64,000 bases of DNA, taken from Pleurotus djamor (lineage: Eukaryota > Basidiomycota > Agaricomycetes > Agaricales > Pleurotaceae). The position numbers and the translations under genes were made by a program. Shown piece by piece: positions 34,751 through 46,997 of this stretch. The DNA lies in contig JAPEVF010000104.1 of assembly GCA_029747585.1 (NCBI GenBank), positions 8,820-72,819 on the forward strand, read 5' to 3'. Below the pieces are notes generated by a model. The model ran no database searches. It saw only the letters and a list, made by a program, of their open reading frames with translations, and was not told the origin of the DNA. Position 1 is the first letter of the stretch, and the number at the start of each line of letters is the position of its first letter.

Positions 34751-36991
34751 GACGAAACCTTGAAAGAATTGACCTCCACAAACGCCCATCCATGGGCTTT
34801 AGTAGCGGATTCGTGCGCAGCTTCGAACCTTATATCTGCTTCTCATAGCGTGTCCAACTGTATATACTTTGATGCCGCGTGTTGCTACGAGTGCTCAAAC
34901 TGTGAGAAGAGAAGCTACCCCTGGAGCGCTCCTATCCATGTGCCACGACGGCGCTTCTGCCAAGTTAGCCGCCCTTTGTTTTTTGTGAAGAGCTACCGCC
35001 ATGATCCAGATACGACTCTTACCAGGTCAGAACGTACTACGCCAAATTCACCGCCTCTGTGATGACGGACCTACTCTGCCTCATCTTCAGCGACATACGC
35101 TATGAAGGGAGCTCGTGGCAATCACAGTCTCTCCCTTGCGATTTGCTTGCGATCACATCGAGCGAACTCGTGTTGATCATTGCGGTAGATGGAGTCCGCT
35201 TTTCACTTCCTGATTGGCTCAATCAAACAATTCAATTTGCAGCCATGGATCGACACCTTTGCTGTTAACGGTCAAGGCTCTTTTGGCTGATGGTCGCCGT
35301 ACCTTGAAACTGTGCAAGACGACACGCTACATGCTCTGCCTCACTGCGATTACCCAAGCAACCCTCGCTCTTGAGAAACGAACGTGGTCGCCCAGACCAG
35401 CACGCCCCGAGAAGATCTATGTGATCTCGCTTAATGTAAGTGCACACCGTCCCATTGACGACCTTGTTTTTTGTAATAACGGCATGTATACGCAGTAACC
35501 TTTCTTGGGTGCCTTTCCCCTCCCTCTCTCCGGGACGTGTCATAACTTGGGAGACCCATCAGTGGTCAAGCGAGCCTTTATGCCTAATCCAGCCAGAACC
35601 CCAAATCTTCGCCATACTGCCTGATTTTCACCTACTGTCAACCGTTGCTGTCGAGGTCATCGAATTTACTTCAGCACGTTTCGGAGATTCTTCCTTTCGA
35701 TTGATACACCATCTCAGACGTACTTTGCGATGCAGCCCTACCGCCTACCGGCTTTTGTCGGCCTCTCTTCCACTTCATTGAACCGCAACCCAATCTGGCA
35801 GCCCTTGTTCGTCGTCTCTCAGGCTTGCTGTTGCTCGGAATGCGCCCTCGACGGAAGGATCTATCTACCTCGCACCTCCTGCATCACAGCTAAACGTACC
35901 TCGCACCCAACTTTAATCATATAGGTTTCATATCCCTCGGCCATCCTAGTGGTCATGTAGATTGCCATCAACACACTGACATGCGGTTCTGGACTTTGCA
36001 CTCTGCAACAGTAATGCAGTACTTTCCATGGCCAAAATGGAGGTCATCTTGCCAAACTCTGTTCCACATCCCGTCCCCGACGCATTACGATCCAATGTCC
36101 TCTGTACTGCTGTCGATTCGAGCTTCCTTTTGCATTGATGACATTGATGGTATATCCGCACGCGATCACCACTGCACTTCATTTGGACCCTCTTGTCGTC
36201 ATCCAAGTAACACACTCCCTGAAATTCACTGAACAGCGCGCAATATGTTCGCAAGATCGTTTCAGCTTTCGTCTCCTACCCCTTGTCATTGCTTCCCGTC
36301 GCGCCATCACGCTGGCTTCTAGCGTAATAGTATCCTTATTCCCAAAGAACGCGTTGCGTGAATGACATACGGCCCTGATCTTTGCCAGTTCTGAACTTTG
36401 TCTTTCCTGACTGCAGGCTTGTCTCAAGGTCTAGATTGGAGCCCGCTGGGGATTTATCCGAGGTTGGAATAGCCTCTCGGCGATGTCAGTGGTATATTCA
36501 TTTTGTTACCTTTCCCGTTCCCCTTTTCATATTCGAGTCAGATCAAGTCATGCAAGCAGTGACTCCGAAACGAAACGGATAGATCTTGGTTGTCGCTGAC
36601 TTGATTTCGGAAAACGTAATGAGGCCAGCAAGCCATTCCCTCTCCAATCTCAATATACCCGATACCTTCGGCCAATGCGACTCACCAGGGACACACGAAC
36701 GGTTTTCCAGTCCACCTTCATTTCCCTGAGATGGAGTCATATCTGGATTGCGACTTTCTCGAATCTGTCAATGCTAGGGATGCAAATCTACGGACTTGAC
36801 TGCATTGCTAACCAGCTACTGCGAAGCTATAAAGGGCTACGGAGTCAACAGGCTTATCATCCCTTTCGACCCTACTATTCTACTCATACAAAGTCATTCT
36901 CCCTTAACTGCGTTTCGCCCAACCGCCCTACTCCTGTATCCCCACCATCCCCTCGTCCCCCCGCTAGCCTCATCACGCCTATTCAGTCAAA
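34751..36991. other. 2.2 kb with no supported gene
   Basis: Only short frames without family resemblance or consistent splice logic. Several hydrophobic stretches occur in different frames (for example near 35,070-35,200 and 36,270-36,350), which may be chance or the remains of a decayed membrane-protein gene. No terminal repeats or transposase motifs were noticed. The last part holds the promoter of the acetyltransferase gene. Confidence 0.4.
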
Positions 36992-38115
36992 ATGCCTATC
37001 GCGGTGACAGCTGCTCCCTTCGCGCGTTTCTACGATCGTGTATCAGCCATCCCTCCATATGTGTGGGATGGACTGCAGAAGAACGAATGGTATACTAATA
37101 CCATTTTGCCGCATTTGCTCAAGCGCTTGAAATGGGAATCGGACGGCTACGCTGCAAAGGCCTTCGATGGGGAATTTTGGATTACTTGTTCCACTCCAAC
37201 GAGCGCGTCATCGTCTTCCTCGTCTGAGGCCGCCCTGGACCTGATGCTTTCGTGCACGAATGGTCCCGTGGGCAAGTATCCTATCTTCATAGCAACGACA
37301 CATCCCCATTCTTCCCTTTCCCCGGATTTCCTTCAGGAGCGCATGGCTGCCATCGTCGATCTGCTGTGCCAGAAGACTCACCCGTCTCGAGTGTATTCGG
37401 TATACGCTCCCAAACCGATTTCCGAGGCCTTTGCGAAGGAGTGGTCCATCCGAACAGGTATCCGCTGTGAGCCTGAGCCGTACTACGACGCTAGGGTGTC
37501 GTATTGCACCAAAGGTGCATTTGTCGACACCCCCATCAAAGCCTCAAACCAGCGTCTTGAATTTCGGCGCGCTGACGAGCGCGACCTCGTCCGCGTTGCT
37601 GAACTTTGCTATGGCTTTGCCAGCGAATCTGTAAGCACCCACGTTTTATGTCTTTCTCGTCCAACGTTGCTGACTCGTATTTCTTTTCGCAGCCGCCCTT
37701 TGAACATACACAGGAGTCATCTGAGGTCGAAAGCCGTGCCCTCATTTCGCACCGCCTCGCGTGGATTCTACTGGCAGATGACCAAATCGTGTCTCTGGTA
37801 GCTGTCACCCGCAACTCCGCTGCTGTCGCCACTATCACGAAAGTGTATACACCTCCAGCTTTCCGTGGACACAAGTACGCAGAGAAGCTGGTGCGGCATG
37901 TGACAAAAGTCTACCTACAGGAGTAAGACGTTGTCATGCTGTACGTTGGGTGGGGAAACCCTGCAGCAAAAGTGTATGGCCGCGTTGGCTATGCTGGGCT
38001 GTTGTGTGAAGATGGTTCTGTGAGAGAGTTGGGAATGGGTGGAAAGGTGCTGGGCGTCGATAGGTGGCTGGAGATTGGGTTTGACCAAGCTCAGGTGGAC
38101 CTTGGTCATTGGTGA
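36992..38115 (+). CDS. GNAT-family N-acetyltransferase with an in-frame stop
   Basis: Two exons joined at a GTAAGC donor after FASES near 37,630. The C-terminal half contains the acetyl-CoA-binding strand-helix VYTPPAFRGHKYAEKLV (RGxxYA, the motif A pattern) preceded by LISHRLAWILLADDQIVSLV. The frame meets TAA at 37,924-37,926 right after VTKVYLQE. It then stays open in the same frame as DVVMLYVGWGNPAAKVYGRV to TGA 38113-38115; that stretch is the expected last strand of the GNAT fold (LYVGxxNPAAxxxYxRVGF type). The stop therefore removes a core part of the fold. It may be a nonsense allele, a sequencing error or readthrough. Substrate unknown; similar fungal proteins are uncharacterised. 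Confidence 0.72.
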
Positions 38116-38440
38116 TGCAGTGTCCAGTCCCCGAAAGTTCAAGGCTCTCTTTCTGACAGCCAGCGGTGCATTATACCCAACAAACGCGCTCGTGGGCACC
38201 CAAACATTCAATCTTCCTTCACTCAGCCCTCACTCCATGGTATTGTTGCTTCCATCAATTATGGACATTCGCTGTCGTCATCTTTTTCGCGCTATCTATC
38301 AGTTGAAGTCATAGTGACTTTCTTTTTACTCAGTATGTAATGTCCTCCTGTAGCAAGTAGACTCCCAAAGTGTAGCTTATAATAACCGTATCATTCGATT
38401 GACCCTCGGACAATGATCGCCTTGCCCCGTTCCTGGGTGT

Positions 38441-38957
38441 TCAATCAACAGTATGATGGGTACCTGCCTTGAAATGGGATGAATAGAAGTGATGGCAGTC
38501 TCGGAAGCGTACATCGATATTCATCATTTTGNTTTCGTTCGGATAGAGAGCAGATTGTGCTGCCTTGGCCAATTCTTTCTCCAAGTCTTCATTCTAGGTG
38601 ATTCGAGGGAATGAAAAAAAAGTCAGTAACGTACACGAAGATGGAGCACTTCGCGCGACATACGAGGTTCACCGTAGGCGCCGCAGCCTCCTTCGACGCC
38701 ATCGTCTACGAGACTCCACCTATTAGACCACGTATAACCCAAGAAACAGGCTCGAACGGAGATGTAATCACCTCTGAAACGGCATTATGGTAAGCCTCGG
38801 GAAGTGTCGTGCGGAAGTTGGTACATTACTGACCTCGACTGCGATTCATTCTAGCGCGGTGTGAGGAGTAGCCCAGATACAGGCCATAAACAGAGAGGGA
38901 GGCCAGAGAGTAAGTGACACCGCGTTGGAGGAGGTCGGGAAGAGGAAGTCGAGCCAT
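38441..38957 (-). CDS. Small single-pass membrane protein, two or more exons
   Basis: Exon 1 starts at 38957 and reads MARLPLPDLLQRGVTYSLAS with a hydrophobic stretch to LYLGYSSHRARMNRSR, ending at a GTCAGT donor near 38,833. A later exon reads NEDLEKELAKAAQSALYPNE and then NIDVRFRDCHH, to TGA 38,441. A short N-terminus, one membrane helix and a charged helix recall small mitochondrial inner-membrane assembly proteins of the Cox14 kind, but the match is by shape only. The intron between is ~230 bases, longer than usual here, so an exon may be missing. Confidence 0.4.
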
Positions 38958-39515
38958 TTTGGAGAAAAACAAGTCTGAAGGAAAGTTCGACTCCGGAGCT
39001 GAGTCCAAACAAGCGCGCGACCTTGAACCCCTTTTCAAGTTGTACTGTCACACACAGTCACACCGGTCACACAGAGAAACCGGTCAGCTACGCGTAACTC
39101 GTTCAATTCATGAACTCACCCTCCCCAACTGTACAATATTCTTCTTTAAGCCTATTCTAATATATTTGGCACACTACATCTCCTCCGGACCGAATATCCA
39201 AGTTCCCAGAGCGACAATAAGCCATTTACCCCTATTTACCCACCCCCATCATGAAATTCGTCGCTTACTCTTCCCCATCGCCGCCAATACCACTCTAAAG
39301 TGATTAATCGAGTCTTTGTAAGCCTGCTTAGGATCAGAGCCCATTTTCAGGAGCAACGAAGTCCCCATCCTCGCGCAAGAGGGCCTGACCGGACTCTCTG
39401 TGACATAATGCTGGCTGACCGAATTGCACTGTTTATTCCGTCATCACCTCAATTCTCAATTGGAGGACTAAAGCTTTGATTTATAGGTTCTAAGTAGTTC
39501 GCCCCAGAGCCCAAT

Positions 39516-41073
39516 ATGTTTCTTCGCATGGTCTGGAGGTAAGAACGCGAGTGTTGATGATTTTTTCCCTGACTGACCGGTGTCACGGTGCGTGACAGTA
39601 CCACTACCACGTCCTTCCGAAGCCCCATCATCGCATCGTCGCTAACTTGGGCTGCATCTGGCCCAGATTTGATATATTTGTCTCATAAAAGTTCTCTTCA
39701 AGGTCCTCTTTCACTTTCTGGTGTATCAATATCCTGGTTGTATCCTGTTCGGTCCTTACAATTGTGATAGGAGCCACTATTCAAGCAATCACACTCGAGT
39801 TGTCAAAGTCCCATTGCTCACTTCTCATCACCGGTCCAGCATCGTATATGCGGGATAGTAGATATTATAAATTTGCTCATCTGGGTGTGTAAGTGATAAA
39901 CCTCAATTACTACAAAAGTTCCACCACCTGAGTTGTTTGATTAGCCCGCGGAAATTGCCCCGTAGTGTGGGCCTCAGCAACGAATATTTCGCTGGTATTC
40001 TGCGGATCTGGCTATTCCTTGCAATATGGTCAATAATCCTGGTCATTTTTATTGGTGATTTCTTCACTTGGGATGTAAACCGTGCATTTCTACTCGCCTT
40101 CGTGTAAGTGCCCTATTTTTAGCGTTGTCAATCAATCATACCATGGCTCACTGCGAAACACATTTAATATTATAAGGTTGTGTTTAAACGTCATGGCCTT
40201 TGTTACGTACCGGCTCTCCTTCTCGCGCAAGCGAAACGAGACTGCTCACGATCTATGGATCAAGGTTTCTCAACCAATCGTCGAATTTGCGATGACCCTA
40301 ATGCACTCGTCCTATCCCATTTCGCCCCCAGACCGACAGTTTCTTACAGGCGAGGAGCTATATGATTTCGACGATGTTCCAGAATTGGGATCAAAGCGAG
40401 TCCTCGACATTCTGGAAGAGTTAATCAGCACGTTGGGGTTTACAAAACCCACAATCACTGACCCGACTCCCCCTGAATCTGGCTTTGCTCATGAGGAGGC
40501 GGCCGACAGCGACACCACGGTAGTGCGCAAGTTGTTGACTGACTTGGTGCGTTGCCCCTTCCCAACTGGTTCGCATGTACACTCATCCTTTATTTTGCTC
40601 TTAGCATACGGCAGTCTCGACATTGAAGCAGACCAAACAAATTGATGACCCCACTTCCAGTGAGCCAACCATTTAGAGACGTCCATTTTTCGTTGTTGAC
40701 ATCGGCGAACGCAAGAAAAACTTTTTGGGTTTTTGCAGCAGATTGAGACCAATATCGATTTGTTAAAGGACCTCACCCCTTTCCGTAAGCGTGAAACCTC
40801 CTCCCTGGTCCTCTTCAACTTAAGTAAGGTGACTCTAGATATATCATCCACTTTTGGATCGTTACTCTGCTATACTGCGTTCTCTTGGTATGCCACCTTT
40901 CAAGGTTTCTCTTACTCAATTTAACACCCATGGTCGCAGCCATTCTTTTTCCTGGGAATGGGTTTTGTGTGTGCGCCATCCACTATGCTATTTGTAACGT
41001 CAACTCGTTTGTCTGCCTTCTCAGATGGCTTATAACCTCTTTTAGTCGCAGGGTTGTCTCCTCCAACTATTAT
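39516..41073 (+). CDS. Membrane protein of unknown function, N-terminal exons
   Basis: Several exons join in phase. MFLRMVW leads to TTTTSFRSPIIASSLTWAAS and LSGVSISWLYP. Then ITLELSKSHCSLLITGPASY and SRYYKFAHLGV join through a GTAAGT donor to PRKLPRSVGLSNEYFAGILR. A first strong membrane helix follows (IWLFLAIWSIILVIFIGDFF), and a second (RAFLLAFVLCLNVMAFVTY) crosses another clean intron. A cytosolic acidic segment comes next (EELYDFDDVPELGSKRVLDI), then FRKRETSSLVLFNLSK and a third hydrophobic stretch (FFFLGMGFVCAPSTMLFV). After about 41,070 the frame is lost. It may run on into the coding region at 42.1 kb as one large gene. No family is recognised. Exon joins near 40,640-40,735 do not keep phase, so a frame error or missing exon is possible. 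Confidence 0.5.
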
Positions 41074-42094
41074 ATGGTGATAATCTCGATGGTCAGTGAT
41101 TTCCCGTGTGATTAAAAGTTGATACTAATGCATCATTGGCTTACTCTCCCTGTTCGTACAGACGAAATCAATGCTTGTTCGTATTCGGTGACACCTATTG
41201 CCCATACCACACTCAAACACACCTTTCCAGGTTCTAGTCCATGTGGCCTCACCGTCCCAGCTCGTCACCCTGTCATACACATAGGGGAATCGTTCTTCGC
41301 GATGTTTCGCAGACACCGCACCCGCGATGCAATTGTCGGAGCGTTTTTTTTTCAAAGACGGATCGCTTCATAGAACATCAACTATCTAGCTGACAGCGAA
41401 AGCATCTCCCTGATAATCTATAATTTTCGTCCTCATGTATAGTACGCTTGAGTACTCGATGATCGTGCAACTATGTCCCTGTTGTGTCCCCTATCTGGTG
41501 TGGACCCTGGGCGTCAATCGACTTCACACAAGCTCAACACAAACTTCGACAACTGCTAAGCGCGAAGCACCAGTGGACGTTGAGAGAAACGGGCGTCGAC
41601 GCTGCCGTGGTGATCCAAACCATATTTGTGCCTTAGGTGCATGCTGATGCTTCCAAGGAGTAGCGTCACAGCGATAACCTCTGCATCCCAAACTTGCCGA
41701 GTCCCAAACTCAAGTTAACGTATCTCCATATCCGAATCTTACTTGCTTGTCATCTCAGCTTTATTTCGTAGGTCTCTAGACATCCCAGGTTCTTGTCTTC
41801 CTGTCTGACAATCGAATATCTTATCCCCAGAAAATGCCGCAAACGGGCTTACACGGATCGCACTGCACTCGGATTCCCAGTGCATCCCAATTTGTATATT
41901 TGGCTCACACCCCAGTGGGATTAAATGTGATGATGAACATATCTGGCTTGGTCCAGTGACGCACAGGCGTCTTTCTGACATCAAAAGTTCGCTGTTACTA
42001 CTCGGCCTGCCATCACGACCCATTTTTCTACCCCACATCCTTGCCCTGGCTTCAAAAGGTTCACCCACAATATCCTTTCTCCCGTCATCTACCC

Positions 42095-44358
42095 ATGAAT
42101 GACGCATGGATGAAAGGTGCTCAGATACCAATGTGCCCATCGGTCGGGCATGAAGGGTCAGCTTCGTTCGCCGAGGTCACCGTCGATCCGTTGTACAGCT
42201 CCAGACGAGAAGTTATATTAGTCTATGTGACCCGGCTTATTGAAGACCCAAAATTTGAGGCGTATTACAATGTCTTCAAAGAAGGTGCTGTCGGGTAAGA
42301 AACCACCTCATATTGCAAGTTGCAGTGCTCACATCGCTGGAAATAGACTCTTCAAAGCCCTCATTAGATCCCTAAGGCATGATAATGGTTCTTACTCGGA
42401 ACACCTTTCCATCGCGACCTGCATGGATTCCGTCCGAGGCCGCCTGTCTACACTGCTAGAAACAACGGTATGTCATATTTTTGGGTCAGTTTCGGCGCGT
42501 CGGTCGGCGCAGCATCTCACTACACTTTTCACAGCTTGGTGATACGCAGTTCCTTATGGAGTATAGGCAAGCAGCTCGGAATGATCAACGGGCCGCCTTC
42601 AGCAAGCCCGACGATGTCAAAATTGATTACCCTTCGCATGTTCTCTCCCTTCCTCCCGAACTCTTCTCCGACGAACAATTTCAACCTCCGGGCTCAATGA
42701 GATCCTTCTCCATCTTCGCCAACTTCAAGGAAACACTCGCTTCGGAGGACCACAGTTCCGAAGGACGTAAGTAACTCAGCGAAGACTCAGGAAGCGCACG
42801 CCACCTGACTGCCATCCCTCCACAAACAGGTTTCCAGGCGACCTATCGCAATGATCAACACTTGTACGATGTACTCTGGACACTTCTGTGCCAAGGAGTT
42901 GAGCTATCACAAAATCCACGGATCTTCGATGAGAACTGGAAACCCATGTCATACACACGATCTGTAGGAGATGTCCAAGGGGAGAAGCTATTTATTCTCC
43001 TCGACCGACCGAAAGGCCTCATGTTTGGCTCTCGCGTCTTTGGAAGTATCTACCGAGTCTCAAAGAACCCCGACTCAAGCTTTGTGCTCAAGCGTCAGTT
43101 GCCTGATTTCTGTTGATGTCGCTCCTCGTGAATCTTTGTTCACCCCTTTCCAGAGCCGCTTGGGACTTTGTTTTACATCCATAATACTCCGAATAACGTG
43201 CTGGCCAACTACGGCGGCGTCTCTATCTCGGGCCCTGTCTCATATGTCCTTCAGAGAGTCCTGGAAGACGATCGGGACAACTGGGCCGTCGAGTCGGAAG
43301 ATACGGCCTACGTCATTCCAGGAAATCCGACCAGCGAGCAAGGTGAAGGAGTTAGCCGAGGTCCTCCATCTTCCTTGAGTTCCTCGGTCAGCTCGAGCGC
43401 TAGCCCACCGTCACCGCATCACAAAAATACCAACGACCAATTCACGAGTCATCCATGGTTTATCCCACATCGCCCTTCGGCACTTGCTTTTGATAGCTCT
43501 GTCAGGCGATTGAGGCGTGCGCTACAGCGGGAACCTTTGAATAACCTCAATTCTGTGCAAAGGACGCCGTCGCCCCTCTCAATCACGCGTCCTCGACATG
43601 ATTCGCTTCATAGACCCAACGGCCCCGTCGGTGCTCGCCAACGAGCCTCTATATTGGCGGCCATTCCCAAACGAGCCGACGAGACACTGACATCGAAGCG
43701 TGTGCTCGTCCGTCCAAATCAGATGAATCAACGGTCCCTCATCTCTGCAAGTCGGCCGCTAGAGTTAAGGAAGGAAAATATTTCCTCGGAGGCTGCAGGT
43801 AGCACCCAGCACATCATAATTCCGGAATTACCATTAGCTCCACCTCCACCGCTTGAAGCACGTCCATCGACTTCCTGCCCAGCTACTTCTGCATTGGCAC
43901 AGACCAGCGGAGCATCTGACAGTGACTCCCCAATACAGGGCCCGTCGGCAACATCTTCCTTCGGTTCCATAATCAACTGCTACAGCCGAGCATCCAGTTC
44001 GGGTCGCAACAGTCCTCACGTTCTATCTGCCACATCTGTGCATACCGAGGTCACTCGTACCGAGAACAATGGGGTCGTCGTTATCAACAACTTTGAGCAG
44101 AAGTTTTACATCCGTCGCGGAGACACGTTTAATGGAGCCATTCACGGCGGGACCGCTGGAGGGCGTAGGAACCTGAATACTGGTCAGTCGACGTTCGTTG
44201 ATCTCGTTGGCGTACTTGGAGAAACTGACCTCTGCGTTCCTAGTATCGGAAGTTCTCAATGCATGAACGTTCTCTCCACTCCCCATTGTATTTTGTATTT
44301 TGTTTGTATCTTACCACATCCTCCCATGGTCGATGATCATGCAAGAGACTGTCGTTGA
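42095..44358 (+). CDS. Ser/Pro-rich protein of unknown function
   Basis: Five or more exons in one frame. The first reads SFAEVTVDPLYSSRREVILV and IEDPKFEAYYNVFKEGAVG. A clean intron leads to LFKALIRSLRHDNGSYSEHL and TLLETT, then LGDTQFLMEYRQAARNDQRA and VLSLPPELFSDEQFQPPGSM. Next come YDVLWTLLCQGVELSQNPRI and the exon pair ending VLK and starting PLGTLFYIHNTPNNVLANYG. The last ~350 codons are a low-complexity Ser/Pro/Thr tail. No known domain is recognised. The folded first part looks helical and cytosolic. The start is uncertain: the ATG chosen is only the first in the frame, and the exons may belong to the membrane-protein gene upstream. The tail after NLNT near 44,180 may contain a final intron. 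Confidence 0.5.
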
Positions 44359-44718
44359 GTTGGCTCATGTTTTCCGGCCCAAATCTCTCCATGAAACACT
44401 CTAAAATGTCAGGGATAGTTCTGTATATTACTCGGAACCATTGAATGTGTACATAGCCCCGTCGCCCAATAGCCGTGCTCAAGTTGACATCTTGTCAATC
44501 AACGGATTGGGCGCCAATGTGTATGATCGGTTGTGAGGTGTTTGTGTAGCGAGAACAAAGGAATCCAGGGCTCCGCGCAATCGACCCATACTTGAACAAA
44601 GGGCATCCAACCAATGCTCTTCTCACAATAGCCCTTTCGTCCTCACCACTTTTTTCTTCTGCCTCTTTGTACATACGCAGCGCTCCCTCCATTTTTGTCG
44701 ACTTCGAACGCTCGGTAT

Positions 44719-46186
44719 ATGATCAAGCGAATGGCAGGGCGAATCGGATCCCACCTGGGCCAGACGAGCGTCCTTAACAATAAACATGATCAAGACCTCT
44801 CCTTCACGCCACACATCCCATCATCGGCATCTTCATCTACTTCATCTTCATCGTATATGCATCACTTTGACCACAGAGGGTCCATTTCCACGGAACGAAC
44901 TTCACTAAGCGAGTGGAGTAGTAAGCGAGGGGACAGCCTGGATATGCTTCCGGAGGAGGATGTGGTCGAGAAACCCAAGCTCGTCAAGAAGACGAGGGGT
45001 TCCTACAAATTGTCGGATTTCTTGATTCAGCGGACCTTGGGGACGGGGAGCTTTGGTCGTGTCCATCTAGGTTCGTATCCACGCTTTTGTACTATAACTA
45101 TTTGACCAACCGCAGATGGATTTCAGTCCAAAGTAAACATAATCTACGGTTCTATGCTATCAAGGTCCTCAACAAGGAAAAGGTTGTCAAGATGAAGCAG
45201 GAGGCACACACGAACAACGAACAACAAATTCTCGAATGTATACAACACCCTTTCATCGTCAACCTCTGGGGAACTTTCCAAGATTGTACTAATCTCTATA
45301 TGGTCATGGATTTCGTGCCGGGCGGGGAGCTATTCACGCTATTACGGCGTTCGAATGTCGGTTTTTAATTTTACATCAATGCCCCACTCCCATCTGAGAT
45401 CTTTTGTTTTCCCCAGCGGTTTCCAGATCCAGTAGCGAAATTCTACGCTGCAGAAGTAGCGCTGGCGCTCAACTATCTGCATAGTCTGGACATAATATAT
45501 CGTGACCTGAAGCCCGAAAACATCCTCCTCAATATCGACGGCCACATCAAAGTTGCCGACTTCGGTTTCGCAAAAGCATGTGAAGTCACCACCTGGACCC
45601 TCTGCGGTACACCAGACTACCTTGCCCCCGAAATCATTTCGCAGCAACGTTACAACAAATCCGTGGACTGGTATGCTCTCGGCATCCTCATCTTCGAAAT
45701 GCTTTCTGGCTTGCCACCGTTCCACGAACCGGACTCGAGTCCTTTCCAACTCTACCAGAAAATAGCACGCGGACCTGTGTGCATTCGGTGGCCCAATTTC
45801 AATCCATTAGCTACCGATCTTATTTGGAAGCTATTGGAAGGAGATCCCACGAAGAGGTACGGGAATTTGAGACACGGTGCGGGGGATGTCTTTGCACACC
45901 CGTGGTTCAGGGAGGTGGACTGGGAGAGGCTGGCAGCGCGAGAGATTACGGCGCCGTATCTGCCGAAGGTCGCTAGGGATGGTGATGCCTCCGCGTTCGT
46001 GTTATCCAATTGATTTCTTTCTTTCCCAGCTGATCATGTCCGCAATCTAGGTTTGAATTATATGCCGAAGACAATTCAGCCGAGTTCTACGGTAGAGAAG
46101 CCGTTGACCAATATGGGCATCTCTTCTCTGGCTTCGAGTATACGTCCGTTCCAGCAATGGGTTCTTCGACCTCGATCCGTATATAG
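44719..46186 (+). CDS. cAMP-dependent protein kinase catalytic subunit (AGC kinase)
   Basis: Serine/threonine kinase released from its regulatory subunit by cAMP; in fungi it controls growth, nutrient response and development. The ~100-residue Ser-rich N-terminus is followed by the kinase domain: [19 protein letters not shown] with the catalytic Lys, [17 protein letters not shown], the T-loop [15 protein letters not shown] and HPWF. The AGC tail has a hydrophobic motif LFSGF and ends GSSTSIRI at TAG 46184-46186. Three introns are placed: after VHL, after LLRRSN, and one inside the codon for Ala before FELYAED. Two of them use GTTCGT donors, allowed but uncommon. A start at 44731 is equally possible. 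The short extension after the hydrophobic motif is unusual for PKA but does not touch the core. Confidence 0.9.
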
Positions 46187-46449
46187 GCTGGTAATTGGCG
46201 ACACTACCTCGCCAATGCGCTCGATGCGACCAGCTTTATTGTACAACAAAATCTTCAACGAATTGAATACGGCCATAACGACCAATCAATGTACCAGTTC
46301 CCCTCCGTCATGCTTCAACAAGCCCTCGCTACGGCCCTTTATATATCGTTACTCGTGGGATACCTTGCTCGCTATCATGGTGTACTGATGTGCTTTTCGT
46401 GTTGTCAACTCATTGGACTTGCTCCGTCATTAAATAATTATCTGTTCCC

Positions 46450-46997
46450 TTATGAAAGAGAAAGTATGTAGACCCTATGCAATATCTTATTTTTTATGTT
46501 AAGAAAGTTTTGAGAGGTCAACGGAAGGTTTGAGAAAGTCGTCTGACACCAACTTGGCAGCAATGCGCCACGCGTAATTAGCGCCAGCGGTGTTTGCCTT
46601 CTACGAGTTTGACCAAACAGACTGCATCTGTCGCTCACGAGAGAAAATGTCGCTTTGCAAATCTTCTCCTCCTCTACGGCGCCCCTTACGCAAACTCCCC
46701 GTTCCACATTCACAATCATCTCCAGCGAATCCATAGCTTGCTGGCTGTTCAAAAATCAAGAAAAACCGTGCGGCATCTGTAAAGATCAACGAACAAGTCC
46801 ATTTCGGGTAGCTGAATTTGGGCTGCATGTCCGTCAAAGGTGGCAGACGTTCTGGAGAAGGTCGTGTCGTTTTGTGAATAGTCTTCCGCTAGCCTCAGCG
46901 CTCCCTCTCGTGGACCGCGTTTGTGAAATTCGGGCAGCCAGTTCCTTGTAATATTCAACATTTCGAGCAACTCGTCGCGGTGGGAGAAAGTGGACAT
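46450..46997 (-). CDS. Small hypothetical protein, divergent from SWR1
   Basis: The first exon reads [20 protein letters not shown] and continues open to a stop near 46,750. A spliced continuation reads AMDSLEMIVNVERGVCVRGA and EEEKICKATFSLVSDRCSLF in an adjacent frame. Both pieces look like helical, soluble protein and are richer in protein-like composition than the other frames. I know no family match. The splice junction near 46,750-46,790 could not be set in phase. The start codon overlaps that of SWR1 on the other strand by two bases. Confidence 0.35.

Noticed and set aside
34751..36991. Hydrophobic frames considered as a 7TM protein gene
   Set aside because: The stretches lie in different frames with no phase-compatible introns and no conserved motif.
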